NCBI RefSeq assembly: GCF_028743715.1
Contig: NZ_CP117996.1
Coordinates: 1,798,001 to 1,862,000, forward strand
DNA: 64,000 bases
From: Microbacterium sp. Clip185
GTDB taxonomy: Bacteria > Actinomycetota > Actinomycetes > Actinomycetales > Microbacteriaceae
Direction of reading: 5' to 3'
Shown: positions 9,204 through 18,213 of the stretch, piece by piece
How positions within the stretch are numbered: the first letter of the stretch is position 1
Layout: every line of letters begins with the position of its first letter
Notes under the pieces: generated by a model
Databases searched by the model: none
What the model saw: the letters and a program-made list of their open reading frames with translations, nothing else
Told to the model about the DNA's origin: nothing
Translations under genes and position numbers: made by a program

Positions 9204-10190
9204 GTGCGGATCCTTCGCTGGGTGGCGGCGCGCGTCGGATCGGCGCTGCTTGTCGTGTGGCTCGTCGCCACCGTGGTGTTCTTCGCACTGCGCGCCTCCG
9301 GCGATCCCCTCGAGGCGATCCTCGGCGGTCCGGGTTCACAGGCCGGGCCCGACACTGTTGCGGCGGCGACCCGCACCTACGCGCTCGACCAGCCGCTGAT
9401 CGTGCAGTACCTGCTGCAGCTGGGCCGGATCGCCACCTTGCAGCTCGGCGACTCGTACGCCAGGAAGCAGCCCGTCGCGGAGCTCATCGCCGCGCAACTG
9501 CCCTCGACACTCCTGCTCGCAACCCTGGCTCTGCTGGTGGCGTGGATGCTGGCGCTGATCGGAGCGGTCATCGCCACCGTCGCGAGGGGCCGCGCGGCGC
9601 GGGTCGTGTCCACGGTGCTGCGCTCCGTCGAGACGATCGCCACCGTGATGCCGCAGTTCTGGCTCGGCGCCGTGCTCATCCTGCTGTTCGCCGCGACCTG
9701 GCGTGTGCTGCCCGCAACGAGTGTCGGTGCCGATCCCGCGGGGCTCGTGCTCCCGGTCATCACCCTCGCGGTTCCGATCGCCGGCTTCCTCGCGCAGGTC
9801 ATGCGCGACTCACTCGCCGCGGCCGACACCGCCCCCTTCGCGACGACGGCGCGCAGCCGCGGCGCATCGGATGTGCGGGTGCTGCTGCGGCACACACTGC
9901 GGCACGCCGCACTGCCCGCCCTGGCCCTCTCCGGATGGGCCTACGGCAGCCTGCTCTCCGGAGCGGTCGTGGTCGAAGCCCTCTTCGCGCGCCCAGGTCT
10001 CGGACGCCTACTCATCGACGCGGCAACCGCCCGCGACGTGCCGCTCGTGATCGGCGCCGTCGTCGTGGTCGCGCTCATCTACGTCATCGTGGTCGTGCTG
10101 ACGGATGCGGCGGAACTCCTCGTCGATCCCCGCCTTCGCGGTCGGCGACCACGGTCGCTGCGCGCACCGACCGTGGCGGTCGGCGCATGA
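9204..10190 (+). CDS. ABC transporter permease (DppB/OppB type)
   Basis: A 328-residue membrane protein with about six hydrophobic segments. It carries the N-terminal RILRWVAARVGSALLVVWL pattern of DppB-like permeases and an EAA-type loop (DTAPFATTARSRGASDVRVLLRHTLRHA) that docks on the ATPase. It starts at GTG 9204, 7 bp after the binding-protein gene, and overlaps the next permease by 4 bp. Confidence 0.92.
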   Translation: MRILRWVAARVGSALLVVWLVATVVFFALRASGDPLEAILGGPGSQAGPDTVAAATRTYALDQPLIVQYLLQLGRIATLQLGDSYARKQPVAELIAAQLPSTLLLATLALLVAWMLALIGAVIATVARGRAARVVSTVLRSVETIATVMPQFWLGAVLILLFAATWRVLPATSVGADPAGLVLPVITLAVPIAGFLAQVMRDSLAAADTAPFATTARSRGASDVRVLLRHTLRHAALPALALSGWAYGSLLSGAVVVEALFARPGLGRLLIDAATARDVPLVIGAVVVVALIYVIVVVLTDAAELLVDPRLRGRRPRSLRAPTVAVGA

Positions 10191-11038
10191 GTACCGCAGC
10201 CCCGATGCGGGTGCGGCGAGGCGTTCTGAGGACATTCGCGTCCTCATGGGGTGCGGCAGGCGTCACGGCGCTGGTCGGACTCGCCGTGCTGGTCGTGGCC
10301 ATCGTCTGGCCTGGGCTTCTGGCTCCGGGCGACCCGCTCGCGATCGCCCCGGCCGAGGCGTTCCGCCCGCCGAGCCCCGCGCACCTGTTCGGAACCGACG
10401 AGTCGGGGCGCGATCTGTACACGCGCGTCGTCCACGGCGCCGCCGCATCCGCAGGTGTCGGTGCCGCCGCCACGGCGATCGGAGTGGGGGCCGGCCTTCT
10501 GCTCGGCTTCATCGCCGGCCTCGGCCCACGGTGGCTGGATGCGGCGCTGTCGCGCATCATCGAGGTGCTCTTCTCCCTCCCGACACTCGTCATGGCCCTT
10601 CTGCTCGTGGCTGTGGCGGGCCCGGGGACGACGGCGTCGGTGGTGGCGATAGGCCTCGCGACCACACCGGGTTACGCGCGGATGCTGCGCGCACAAGTGC
10701 GGCAGGTCGCCCGCAGCGGGTACGTCGAGTACGCGCGCCTCGAACAGGCCGGACCGGTCCGCATCGTCCTCCGGCATATCGCACCCAACGCGCTCTGGCC
10801 GCTCGTGTCGGTCGCGACCCTCGGCGTCGGGCAGGCGATCGTGTGGGTCTCGGCGCTCAGCTTCCTCGGACTCGGAGCGCTCCCGCCCTCCCCGGAGTGG
10901 GGCGCGATGCTCAACGCCGGGCGTGTCTACATCGGCAGCGCCTGGTGGCTGACGGTCTTCCCGGGACTTGCGATCGTCGCAACGGCCGCCGTGCTCACCG
11001 CGATCGGGCGGCGCCTGGCCGGCGGGGTGCGCCGATGA
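10187..11038 (+). CDS. ABC transporter permease (DppC/OppC type)
   Basis: A 283-residue permease starting at ATG 10187 (ATGA overlap). It has the DppC-like periplasmic segment PPSPAHLFGTDESGRDLYTRVVHGA near residue 60 and the EAA loop (RSGYVEYARLEQAGPVRIVLRHIAPNA) near residue 180. About six membrane segments. It pairs with the upstream permease to form the channel, and overlaps the ATPase gene by 4 bp. Confidence 0.92.
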   Translation: MSTAAPMRVRRGVLRTFASSWGAAGVTALVGLAVLVVAIVWPGLLAPGDPLAIAPAEAFRPPSPAHLFGTDESGRDLYTRVVHGAAASAGVGAAATAIGVGAGLLLGFIAGLGPRWLDAALSRIIEVLFSLPTLVMALLLVAVAGPGTTASVVAIGLATTPGYARMLRAQVRQVARSGYVEYARLEQAGPVRIVLRHIAPNALWPLVSVATLGVGQAIVWVSALSFLGLGALPPSPEWGAMLNAGRVYIGSAWWLTVFPGLAIVATAAVLTAIGRRLAGGVRR

Positions 11039-12531
11039 GCGGGCTGCACGTCACGGGGCTGCGGGTCACACTTCCGGGCACCGATGATGTGCTGCGCGGC
11101 GTCGACCTGGAGGTGAACCCGGGCGAGATCGTCGCCGTCGTCGGCTCCTCCGGCGCAGGAAAGTCCGTTCTGGCGCGAACGCTGCTGGGTTTCACGCAGG
11201 AGCAGGCCGGCGCCTCGGTCTCCGCATCGCGCTTCGAGGTCGCGGGCCACGACATGCGGCGCGCGCGGCGGCGCGACTGGCGAGAGATGCGGGGGCGGGA
11301 CGTCGCGCTCGTGCTGCAAGACGCCCTCCAGTCGCTGGACCCGCTGCGAACGATCGAGGCCGAGGTCGGCGAGACGCTCGCGCTGCACCGGATGCCCCGA
11401 CCGCTCCGACGCGCGCGCGTCGTACAAGCCCTCGCCGACGCGGGGCTCGCGGATCCGGAGACGCTGCTGCATCGTCGCTCGGGCGAGCTCTCCGGAGGGA
11501 TGCGTCAGCGCGCCCTCATCGCCTCTGCACTGGTGGGAGGCGCGGACATCCTCATCGCCGACGAGCCCACGACCGCCCTGGACGCCACAGTGGCCGTGCA
11601 CGTGCTGGACCTTCTCGCGCGTATCCGCGACGAGGGACGAGCCGTCCTGCTGATCAGCCACGACCTCGCGGCCGTCGCCCGCGTCGCCGACCGGATGGCC
11701 ATTCTCGAGCGCGGCGTCGTGGTCGAGTCGGGTCCGACCGCTCACGTGCTCTCCGAGCCGCGCCACGAGGTGACCCGGGCACTTCTCGCCGCGACGCCGC
11801 GCGGACCGAAGACGGTCGCCGCACAGCCCGCGGGCCGCGCGCTGCTGAGCGCGGCGGGCGTGGGGCGCGCGTATGGCTCTGTGACCGCCCTCACGGATGT
11901 CGAGCTCCGCATCGCCGCGGGCGAGGTCGTCGGAGTGGTCGGCGCGTCCGGTTCAGGAAAGACGACCCTGGCGCGACTTCTGGTGGGAGCCGAGCACCCT
12001 GACACCGGGACGATCACGCTCGGAACGCCCGCACCCCGCATCCGGCTCGTCCCGCAGGACCCGTTGGGCAGCTTCGATCCCCGCTGGAGTGTCGAGCGCA
12101 TTCTGAAGAGCTCGTCCCGTCCGCCCTCCCCCGCTCCATGGGAGCTCCTCGAAGCAGTGGAACTCGACGTAGCGCTCCTTCATCGGCGTCCGGCGACGCT
12201 GTCGGGCGGACAGCGTCAGCGGGTGGCGATCGCGCGGGCTCTCGCCGCCTCCCCCGATCTGCTCGTGTGCGACGAGCCCGTCTCGGCGCTGGACGTCGCG
12301 ACGCAGGCCGGCATCCTCGAGCTCATCCTCGCTCTGCCGGCGAAGACCGGAACGGCCGTCGTCTTCATCTCGCACGACCTTGCCGTCGTCAGGCGGGTCA
12401 GTGACCGTGTCCTGGTGATGTCCGCCGGCCGCGTCGTCGAGGAAGGCCCGACCGAGGCGGTTTTCACCGGCGCACAGCACCCCTTCACGCGCGAGCTGAT
12501 CGCCGCGGCGTCCGCTGCACCCGGGGAGTGA
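11035..12531 (+). CDS. Fused double ATPase of a peptide-type ABC transporter (DppD-DppF fusion)
   Basis: A 498-residue protein with two complete nucleotide-binding domains in one chain. Domain 1 (about 1-260) has Walker A GSSGAGKS, signature LSGGMRQR and Walker B ILIADEPTTALD. Domain 2 (about 265-498) has Walker A GASGSGKT, signature LSGGQRQR and Walker B LLVCDEPVSALD. Both look catalytically intact, with H-loop SHDLA in each. The fusion replaces separate D and F subunits. Its TGA stop forms a TGAGCTCA palindrome with the stop of the next, convergent gene. Confidence 0.93.
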   Translation: MSGLHVTGLRVTLPGTDDVLRGVDLEVNPGEIVAVVGSSGAGKSVLARTLLGFTQEQAGASVSASRFEVAGHDMRRARRRDWREMRGRDVALVLQDALQSLDPLRTIEAEVGETLALHRMPRPLRRARVVQALADAGLADPETLLHRRSGELSGGMRQRALIASALVGGADILIADEPTTALDATVAVHVLDLLARIRDEGRAVLLISHDLAAVARVADRMAILERGVVVESGPTAHVLSEPRHEVTRALLAATPRGPKTVAAQPAGRALLSAAGVGRAYGSVTALTDVELRIAAGEVVGVVGASGSGKTTLARLLVGAEHPDTGTITLGTPAPRIRLVPQDPLGSFDPRWSVERILKSSSRPPSPAPWELLEAVELDVALLHRRPATLSGGQRQRVAIARALAASPDLLVCDEPVSALDVATQAGILELILALPAKTGTAVVFISHDLAVVRRVSDRVLVMSAGRVVEEGPTEAVFTGAQHPFTRELIAAASAAPGE

Positions 12532-12533
12532 GC

Positions 12534-13034
12534 TCAGTCGGCGCTCGTGACGGAGATCACCGCGCCGTCCGAGTCGAGATTCACCAGGAGCACGTCGTCG
12601 GTCGCGTCCGCGTCGAGCGCGTACTCGAGCACGGCGAACGGATCCGTCCCCCCGTGCTCATCGGCGAGGATCGTCATGCTGGTCAGCTGGAGCGAACGGA
12701 TGACGTCGACGTGGACATCGCCGGAGATGTCGACGAGGAGGTCGGTGATGTCGTCTCCGAAGGTGTCCTGCTGCTGCAGGATGTACTCCGTCACCTCGCT
12801 GGTGCGGTCATCCAGTTCGCCGATCATGGCGTTGCGGGCGAGCAGGTCGAGCTGCTCGAGCGAGGAGATCAGGGAGGCGGCGACATCCAGGGCCGCCACG
12901 GACACGTCCTCCTGGTCGGGAGCCGTCAGATCGACCGTGACGCTCTGGTCGCCGAACTCGACGTTCTCGGACCAGAAGATGGACCCGTCGGGTCCGGATT
13001 CCAGAAGTCCGAAGAAGTCGTGTTCGATCGCCAT
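12534..13034 (-). CDS. Small acidic protein of unknown function (DUF2004-like)
   Basis: A 166-residue acidic cytosolic protein with no signal peptide or membrane segment. The N-terminal FFGLLESGPDGSIFWSENVEFG pattern resembles DUF2004 proteins, for which no function is established. It lies between the importer operon and ftsY, convergent with the former with only 2 bp between stop codons. A weak TTTCAT hexamer 6 nt before ATG 13034 could be its -10. Confidence 0.7.
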   Translation of the reverse strand: MAIEHDFFGLLESGPDGSIFWSENVEFGDQSVTVDLTAPDQEDVSVAALDVAASLISSLEQLDLLARNAMIGELDDRTSEVTEYILQQQDTFGDDITDLLVDISGDVHVDVIRSLQLTSMTILADEHGGTDPFAVLEYALDADATDDVLLVNLDSDGAVISVTSAD

Positions 13035-13083
13035 GAGTCAATGAAACCAGCCCCCACCGCCAGGCGGTAGTCCGGCGCGCGGC

Positions 13084-13956
13084 TCAGGAGACGAGCTGCT
13101 CCACGAAGACGTGGGGCGTGAATCCCGTGAGGTCGCCGATGCCCTCACCCTGGCCGAGGAGCTTCACCGGGATGCCGGTGCGCTCCTGCACCGCGAGGAC
13201 GAATCCGCCCTTGGCCGAACCGTCGAGTTTGGTGAGCACGAGCCCCGTGACCCCCGCCTGCTCGAGAAACGCCTCGGCCTGCATCAGACCGTTCTGGCCC
13301 GTCGTCGCGTCGAGCACGAGGAGCACCTCGCTGATCGGCGCCTGCTTCTCGATGACGCGCTTGATCTTGCCCAGCTCGTCCATGAGCCCGCCCTTGGTGT
13401 GGAGGCGCCCGGCGGTATCGACGAGGACGATTTCAGTGCCCGTCTCGATCGCGTGTGCGACGGTCTGGAAGGCGACGGATGCGGGATCCTGCCCCTCCTG
13501 CTGCGGACGCACGATCGATGCTCCCCCACGCTCGGCCCACGTCGCCAGCTGGTCGACGGCGGCGGCGCGGAAGGTGTCGGCAGCACCGACGACGACCGAG
13601 CGGTCGTATCGGCGCAGGAAGTTGGCGAACTTGCCGATCGTGGTCGTCTTGCCCACGCCGTTGACGCCGACGACGAGGACGACGGCCGGGCGTTCGGTGA
13701 GCCGGAGCGTGGAGTCGAACTTCGCGAAGTGCTCCTCGAGGGTCTCTCGCAGCATCCGCTGGAGGTCCTTCGGATCGGTCGTGCGGTAGCGGTCGACCTT
13801 CTCGCGCAGTTCGTCGATCAGACGCTCGGTCACATCGGGCCCGAAGTCCGCCGTGAGCAGAGCCGTCTCGAGGTCCTCCCACGTGCTCTCGTCGATGACG
13901 GGCTTGACGAACATCCCTCGCAGGGCACGCCCCAGCGACCACGATCTCTCGGCCAT
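13084..13956 (-). CDS. ftsY: Signal recognition particle receptor FtsY
   Basis: SRP receptor GTPase at the membrane. The 290-residue protein consists of the NG domain only: a short N domain (1-75), P-loop GVNGVGKTT near residue 100, DTAGRLHTKGGLMDEL and TKLDGSAKGG. The acidic A domain of longer FtsY proteins is missing, as in many actinobacteria, so membrane contact must come from the N-terminal helix. TAGGCT lies 6 nt before ATG 13956, and GGAGG overlaps the same gap, so both leaderless and Shine-Dalgarno initiation are possible. smc is 23 bp upstream. Confidence 0.96.
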   Translation of the reverse strand: MAERSWSLGRALRGMFVKPVIDESTWEDLETALLTADFGPDVTERLIDELREKVDRYRTTDPKDLQRMLRETLEEHFAKFDSTLRLTERPAVVLVVGVNGVGKTTTIGKFANFLRRYDRSVVVGAADTFRAAAVDQLATWAERGGASIVRPQQEGQDPASVAFQTVAHAIETGTEIVLVDTAGRLHTKGGLMDELGKIKRVIEKQAPISEVLLVLDATTGQNGLMQAEAFLEQAGVTGLVLTKLDGSAKGGFVLAVQERTGIPVKLLGQGEGIGDLTGFTPHVFVEQLVS

Positions 13957-13962
13957 GCCTCC

Positions 13963-13968
13963 AGCCTA
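13963..13968 (-). promoter_or_regulatory. -10 element of ftsY
   Basis: TAGGCT on the minus strand, 6 nt before ATG 13956, in the 23-bp gap after smc. Confidence 0.5.
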
Positions 13969-13979
13969 CGCGGCCGGGC

Positions 13980-16900
13980 TCACGCGGATTCGCGCTCGCG
14001 CACCCGCTGGCCCACGACGGCCGAGACGCCGTCCTGACGCATGGAGACGCCGTACAGCGCGTCGGCGATCTCCATCGTTCGCTTCTGGTGCGTGATGACG
14101 ATCAGCTGGCTGGACGCGCGCAGCTGCTCGAACACCGTCAGCAGGCGACCCAGATTGGCGTCGTCGAGTGCCGCCTCGACCTCGTCGAGGATGTAGAAGG
14201 GGCTGGGCCGGGCCTTGAAGATGGCGACCAGCAACGCCACTGCCGCGAGCGAGCGCTCCCCGCCCGAGAGCAGAGAGAGCCGCTCGACCTTCTTGCCGAC
14301 CGGCCGCACGGAGACGTCGATCCCGGTCGTGAGCGGGTTGTCGGGATCCGTGAGCGCGATGCTGCCGGTACCGCCGGGGAACAGCAGCGGGAACACCTCG
14401 GTGAAGGCGACGCGGGTGTCCTCGAACGCCTCCAGGAAGATCGACCGCATCCGCTCATCGAGCTCTTCGATGATGGTGAGGAGGTCCTTGCGCGTCTGCG
14501 TCAGGTCGGCGAGCTGCTCGGTGAGGAACGTGTGCCGCTGCTCGAGCGCTGCGAACTCCTCGAGCGCGAGCGGATTGACGCGTCCGAGCTGAGCGAGCTT
14601 GCGCTCGGCCTCTTGAAGGCGCTTGCGCTGCTGGCCTCGATCGAAGGGGATCGTGGGCTGTTCGCCTTCTTCGGCGGGTTCGGCGGCGTCATCAGGGATC
14701 GGTTGATCTGGGCCATATTCCGCAATGAGAATGTTCTCGTCCAGGCCGAGTTCGCTCTGCACCCGCTCACGCAGCGAGCCGACGTGGAGCTTCTTCTCGT
14801 GGATGCGCAGCTCGAGTCCGTGCACGCTCTCCGTCAGGCCGCTCAGCCGCTCCCGCAGCGCAGCCTCCTCGCGTCGCGCCTCGGAGAGCTCCGCTGTGAC
14901 CGCGGTGCGCGCGGACTCCGCCGCGGCGAGCTCTACACGCGCCTGCGACACCGAGCGGTCGACCGAGTCCAGTAGCGCCGGCAGTTGAGCGGCGACGGAT
15001 GCGGCGATGTCGCGCTGGCGCCGCCGGATCACCGCGCGGCGGGCCGCCTCCTCGGCGGCCGCTCGTTCGCGTTCGCGTTGACGCTCGAGCTGGGCGATGC
15101 GGGCCTCACCCGCTCGGATCCGTTCGCGGAGAGTCTCCACGTCCAGGCGGGCGCGCATCTCGCCGTCCCGCGCCGCATCGAGCGCGGCCAGCATCCCGTC
15201 GCGCGCCGACGCGTCCAGGATCGGACGAGGAGCCTCCTGCGCCGATGCCAACCGATCCGCTGCAACGCGCGCCGAATCCTCGGCCTCGGCCACCGCCGCC
15301 TGCGCTTGGCGCAGCGTCTGGGTGAGCCGTTCGCATTCCGCCACAGCGGCCTCGTGTCGCACCGTCGCCCGGTTGACCTTCTCCGCATGCGCCGCCAGAG
15401 CCGCGTCGTGAGAGCGCAGCGCGTCGAGGGTGTGCTTGGTACGAGCGCGCGCCTCCTGGAGCACGCGCGTCTGGTCCGAGAGGGCCTCGCGCAGCGAGTC
15501 GGCAACGACCTGAAGCTCACCGAGTCGCTCTGCTGCAGCATCACGTTCCGCTGCGAGCTCGAGCCGAGAGCGACCCTGGCCACTGCCCGCGCGCACCGAG
15601 AAACGGGTGACGATCTCACCCGTGCGCGTGACCACGGTGAGATCGGGGGCCGAAGCCAGAACGCGTTGCGCGGCGGGAAGATCTGCGGCGATCACGACAC
15701 GCGCAAGAAGTCCCGCGACGCCGGCCGGAGCGCTCACAACGTCGGTCGCGCGCACCGTGCCCTCGATGTCGGGAATCTCGGCCGGGGCGGCCGAGACCTC
15801 TGCGATCACGATGTCGACGACGCCGAAGTCGCCGCCGCGGGCGACCGCGGCCGCCTCCACCGCATCCGCCTCGCTGTCGACGAGAACGCCCTCCGCGACG
15901 GCCCCCAGCGCGGCGGCGATGGCTGCCTCGTAGCCCGAGGTCACCTGAACGGCGTCGCCCACGAGTCCGCGGACACCGCTGCCCCCCGCCGCGATGAGCT
16001 CTGACGCGCCGGTGCGCACGTCCAGGGCGCGTCCGAGCGTCTTGACCTGCGCGGACAGCGCGTCGACCTCGCGTTCGGTGGCGTGCAGTCGCTCGCGGAT
16101 GCCGGCCACCTCGGTTTCGGCGTCAGAAGCATGCCGCTGTGCCTGCTCGTAGGCGGCGGCATGCTCTGCCGACGAAGTCTCCGGAACCAGGTCCGGTTCT
16201 GCGCTCGCGAGCTCCTCCTCCGCCTCTGCTCTGCGAGCGAGGGCGGCATCGAGAGCCTTCTGCTGCCGCTCGACCGCGGCGCGAACCGCCGCGAGCGCCG
16301 ACTCCGCAGCCTCCGCCGTGCCGCGCAAGGCCGTGAGACGCATGTCGTGCTCGGAGACGAGCGCGCTCTGCGCCGCGATGTCGGCGTCCAGCGCGTCGAG
16401 CTCGGCACGCGCACGGGTCACGTCGCGCGCGGCGGCCGCCGCGGCGTCCTCGGCCTCGCCGACACCGGTCGTGATCGTGTCGAGCTCTTCGCGCGCCTCG
16501 TCGATCGCCGCCTGCGACACGGTCGGGGTCGGGGCAAGGGAGTCCTCGTCCTCGGACAGCAGGCTCAGTCGTTGCCCCGCGAGCGTGTAGAGACCGCGCA
16601 GCCGCTCCTGCACCTGTTCGAGCCCGAAGGCGACGCGGCGCGCCGCATCCACCGCTTCGGAGCGTTCCTGCGTCTCGAGCGCGACGACTCGTGCCTTGAC
16701 CTGATCGGCGCGGTCCTGCAGCAGGGTCCGCTCCGCGCGGCGATCCTGCTCGTTGCGCGCGAAGTCGGCCAGTTCCGCCTGCAGTGCGACCAGCTCGTCC
16801 GCGAGCAGGCGCGCCCGTGCATCGCGGACGACGGCGGCGATCGTCGCCGCCTCGCGCGCGATGTCGGCCTGGCGACCGAGCGGTTTGAGCTGACGGCGCA

Positions 16901-17492
16901 ACTCGCCGGCGAGATCGCTGAGGCGGGTGAGGTTCGCCTCCATGGCCTCGAGCTTGCGGAGGGTCTTCTCCTTGCGTCGCCGGTGCTTCAGGATGCCGGC
17001 CGCCTCCTCGATGAAGCCACGGCGGTCTTCGGGGCTGGCCTGCAGCACGGTGTCGAGGCGCCCCTGTCCGACGATGACGTGCATCTCACGGCCGAGTCCC
17101 GAGTCGCTGAGCAGCTCCTGCACATCGAGGAGTCGGCAGGACTGACCGTTGATCGCGTACTCGCTGGCGCCGTTGCGGAACAGCGTCCTGCTGATCGTCA
17201 CCTCGGCGTACTCGATCGGCAGCGCCCCGTCGGCGTTGTCGATCGTCAGCTGTACCTCGGCGCGGCCGAGCGGCCCCCGGGTGGACGTTCCGGCGAAGAT
17301 GACGTCCTCCATCTTGCCGCCGCGGAGGGTCTTCGCCCCCTGCTCCCCCATGACCCAGGCGAGAGCGTCGACGACGTTCGACTTGCCGGATCCATTGGGT
17401 CCCACGATCGCGGTGACACCGGGCTCGAGGGCGAAGGTCGTGGGCTGCGCGAACGACTTGAACCCTTTGAGCGTCACGCTCTTCAGGTGCAT
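13980..17492 (-). CDS. smc: Chromosome segregation ATPase SMC
   Basis: Condensin-like ATPase that organises and segregates the chromosome with ScpA and ScpB. The 1170 residues match the usual length. Walker A GPNGSGKSN is at 31-39, the hinge is near 500-640 (GVRGLVGDAVQV to the middle of the protein) and the C-terminal head has the signature LSGGERSLAAVALL and Walker B FYILDEVEAALDD. Two long Ala/Glu/Arg-rich coiled coils separate these. ATG 17492 follows GGAGG at suitable spacing. Order smc-ftsY is conserved in actinobacteria. Confidence 0.97.
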   Translation of the reverse strand: MHLKSVTLKGFKSFAQPTTFALEPGVTAIVGPNGSGKSNVVDALAWVMGEQGAKTLRGGKMEDVIFAGTSTRGPLGRAEVQLTIDNADGALPIEYAEVTISRTLFRNGASEYAINGQSCRLLDVQELLSDSGLGREMHVIVGQGRLDTVLQASPEDRRGFIEEAAGILKHRRRKEKTLRKLEAMEANLTRLSDLAGELRRQLKPLGRQADIAREAATIAAVVRDARARLLADELVALQAELADFARNEQDRRAERTLLQDRADQVKARVVALETQERSEAVDAARRVAFGLEQVQERLRGLYTLAGQRLSLLSEDEDSLAPTPTVSQAAIDEAREELDTITTGVGEAEDAAAAAARDVTRARAELDALDADIAAQSALVSEHDMRLTALRGTAEAAESALAAVRAAVERQQKALDAALARRAEAEEELASAEPDLVPETSSAEHAAAYEQAQRHASDAETEVAGIRERLHATEREVDALSAQVKTLGRALDVRTGASELIAAGGSGVRGLVGDAVQVTSGYEAAIAAALGAVAEGVLVDSEADAVEAAAVARGGDFGVVDIVIAEVSAAPAEIPDIEGTVRATDVVSAPAGVAGLLARVVIAADLPAAQRVLASAPDLTVVTRTGEIVTRFSVRAGSGQGRSRLELAAERDAAAERLGELQVVADSLREALSDQTRVLQEARARTKHTLDALRSHDAALAAHAEKVNRATVRHEAAVAECERLTQTLRQAQAAVAEAEDSARVAADRLASAQEAPRPILDASARDGMLAALDAARDGEMRARLDVETLRERIRAGEARIAQLERQRERERAAAEEAARRAVIRRRQRDIAASVAAQLPALLDSVDRSVSQARVELAAAESARTAVTAELSEARREEAALRERLSGLTESVHGLELRIHEKKLHVGSLRERVQSELGLDENILIAEYGPDQPIPDDAAEPAEEGEQPTIPFDRGQQRKRLQEAERKLAQLGRVNPLALEEFAALEQRHTFLTEQLADLTQTRKDLLTIIEELDERMRSIFLEAFEDTRVAFTEVFPLLFPGGTGSIALTDPDNPLTTGIDVSVRPVGKKVERLSLLSGGERSLAAVALLVAIFKARPSPFYILDEVEAALDDANLGRLLTVFEQLRASSQLIVITHQKRTMEIADALYGVSMRQDGVSAVVGQRVRERESA

Positions 17493-17589
17493 GCGGATCC
17501 TCCGGTCGTCGGGCTTCTCACGACGTTACCGGAGCGGCCCTCTCGCGCCTCGCAGCGACGCAGCCCGAGAGCGCGACACGCCCGGGATG

Positions 17590-17619
17590 TTGACAGCTGT
17601 CTCTCAGACACGCTAGCGT
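17590..17619 (+). promoter_or_regulatory. Promoter with overlapping palindromes, leader-ORF/GNAT operon
   Basis: TTGACA at 17590-17595 and TAGCGT at 17614-17619 are separated by 18 bp, giving a near-canonical promoter. The -35 end overlaps the perfect palindrome GACAGCTGTC (17592-17601), and TGTCT-ctc-AGACA (17599-17611) fills the spacer. These inverted repeats are placed where a repressor would block polymerase. Confidence 0.6.
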
Positions 17620-17658
17620 CCTGATCTGCCAACCGACGTTGAGAAAGGAGATCGCAAG

Positions 17659-17760
17659 ATGACTCGTCTGCTTGTCACCACCGCGCCGAACACGTGCGTC
17701 GTCGATGCGATCCGCTCCGTCGGTGTGTTCCAGAACGGTCGCACGCACACCGCTCGTTGA
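17659..17760 (+). CDS. 33-residue leader-like small ORF
   Basis: Short ORF starting ATG 17659 with a strong AAAGGAG 8 nt upstream, about 33 nt after the predicted transcription start. The product begins MTRLLVTTAPNTCVV and ends RTHTAR. It has no signal peptide or membrane segment. It is followed by an 8-bp perfect hairpin (17777-17798) and then by an 82-residue ORF and a GNAT gene. Position suggests a regulatory leader peptide, but there is no run of one amino acid that would show what it senses. It could also be a functional microprotein. Confidence 0.5.
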   Translation: MTRLLVTTAPNTCVVDAIRSVGVFQNGRTHTAR

Positions 17761-17776
17761 CCCTCGCCGGGGATCA

Positions 17777-17798
17777 GTCTGCCCATAACCGGGCAGAC
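17777..17798 (+). promoter_or_regulatory. RNA hairpin in the GNAT operon leader
   Basis: GTCTGCCC and GGGCAGAC form a perfect 8-bp stem around ATAACC. No T-tract follows, so a simple intrinsic terminator is unlikely. It lies 17 nt after the leader ORF stop. Confidence 0.5.
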
Positions 17799-17935
17799 CT
17801 CCGCGCGGAGTCGACGACACGCTGAGCCGTTCGTTCCTCCGCCACCCGTGCCCTCGCACGTGGTCGGCCCTTCCCGACCGCACTGCGGCCCCATCCGGCG
17901 GCCGCATTCTGCCCGCTCTCACTCGGAGAACCATC

Positions 17936-18184
17936 GTGAATATCACTCAGGACGCCCCCATCCGGGCATCGCTTCCCACCCACCCGCCGTCGCCCGCGCC
18001 ACGGCCCACCCTCGTCGACCGCATCGCGATGCGCGTCGGGCTCCGGCTGCTGCTCTGGGGTCGCGACCGCTCTCGGCGGCGCGTCTCACCCGAGGCCAAC
18101 GCCCGGGTTCTTCTCGCGCAGGATGTGCGCCGCGCGTACGACCTCGCCGTCGTGCGCACGGGGGCACAGCCCACCATCCGATGA
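17936..18184 (+). CDS. Small basic protein of unknown function
   Basis: An 82-residue Arg-rich ORF starting GTG 17936, with CGGAGAA upstream. After a Pro-rich N-terminus a short hydrophobic segment (RVGLRLLLWGRDRSRRR, about residues 34-50) is flanked by positive charges, suggesting a peripheral membrane or amphipathic helix. I do not recognise the family. It is cotranscribed with the GNAT gene, whose start lies 29 bp downstream. Confidence 0.55.
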   Translation: MNITQDAPIRASLPTHPPSPAPRPTLVDRIAMRVGLRLLLWGRDRSRRRVSPEANARVLLAQDVRRAYDLAVVRTGAQPTIR

Positions 18185-18213
18185 TCGACACGAATCACCC
18201 ACGGAGCACCATC

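Noticed and set aside
6773..9376. An 867-codon open frame on the minus strand across the TetR gene and the binding-protein gene
   Set aside because: Arg/Gly-rich shadow frame; both strands of the region are explained by recognised genes.
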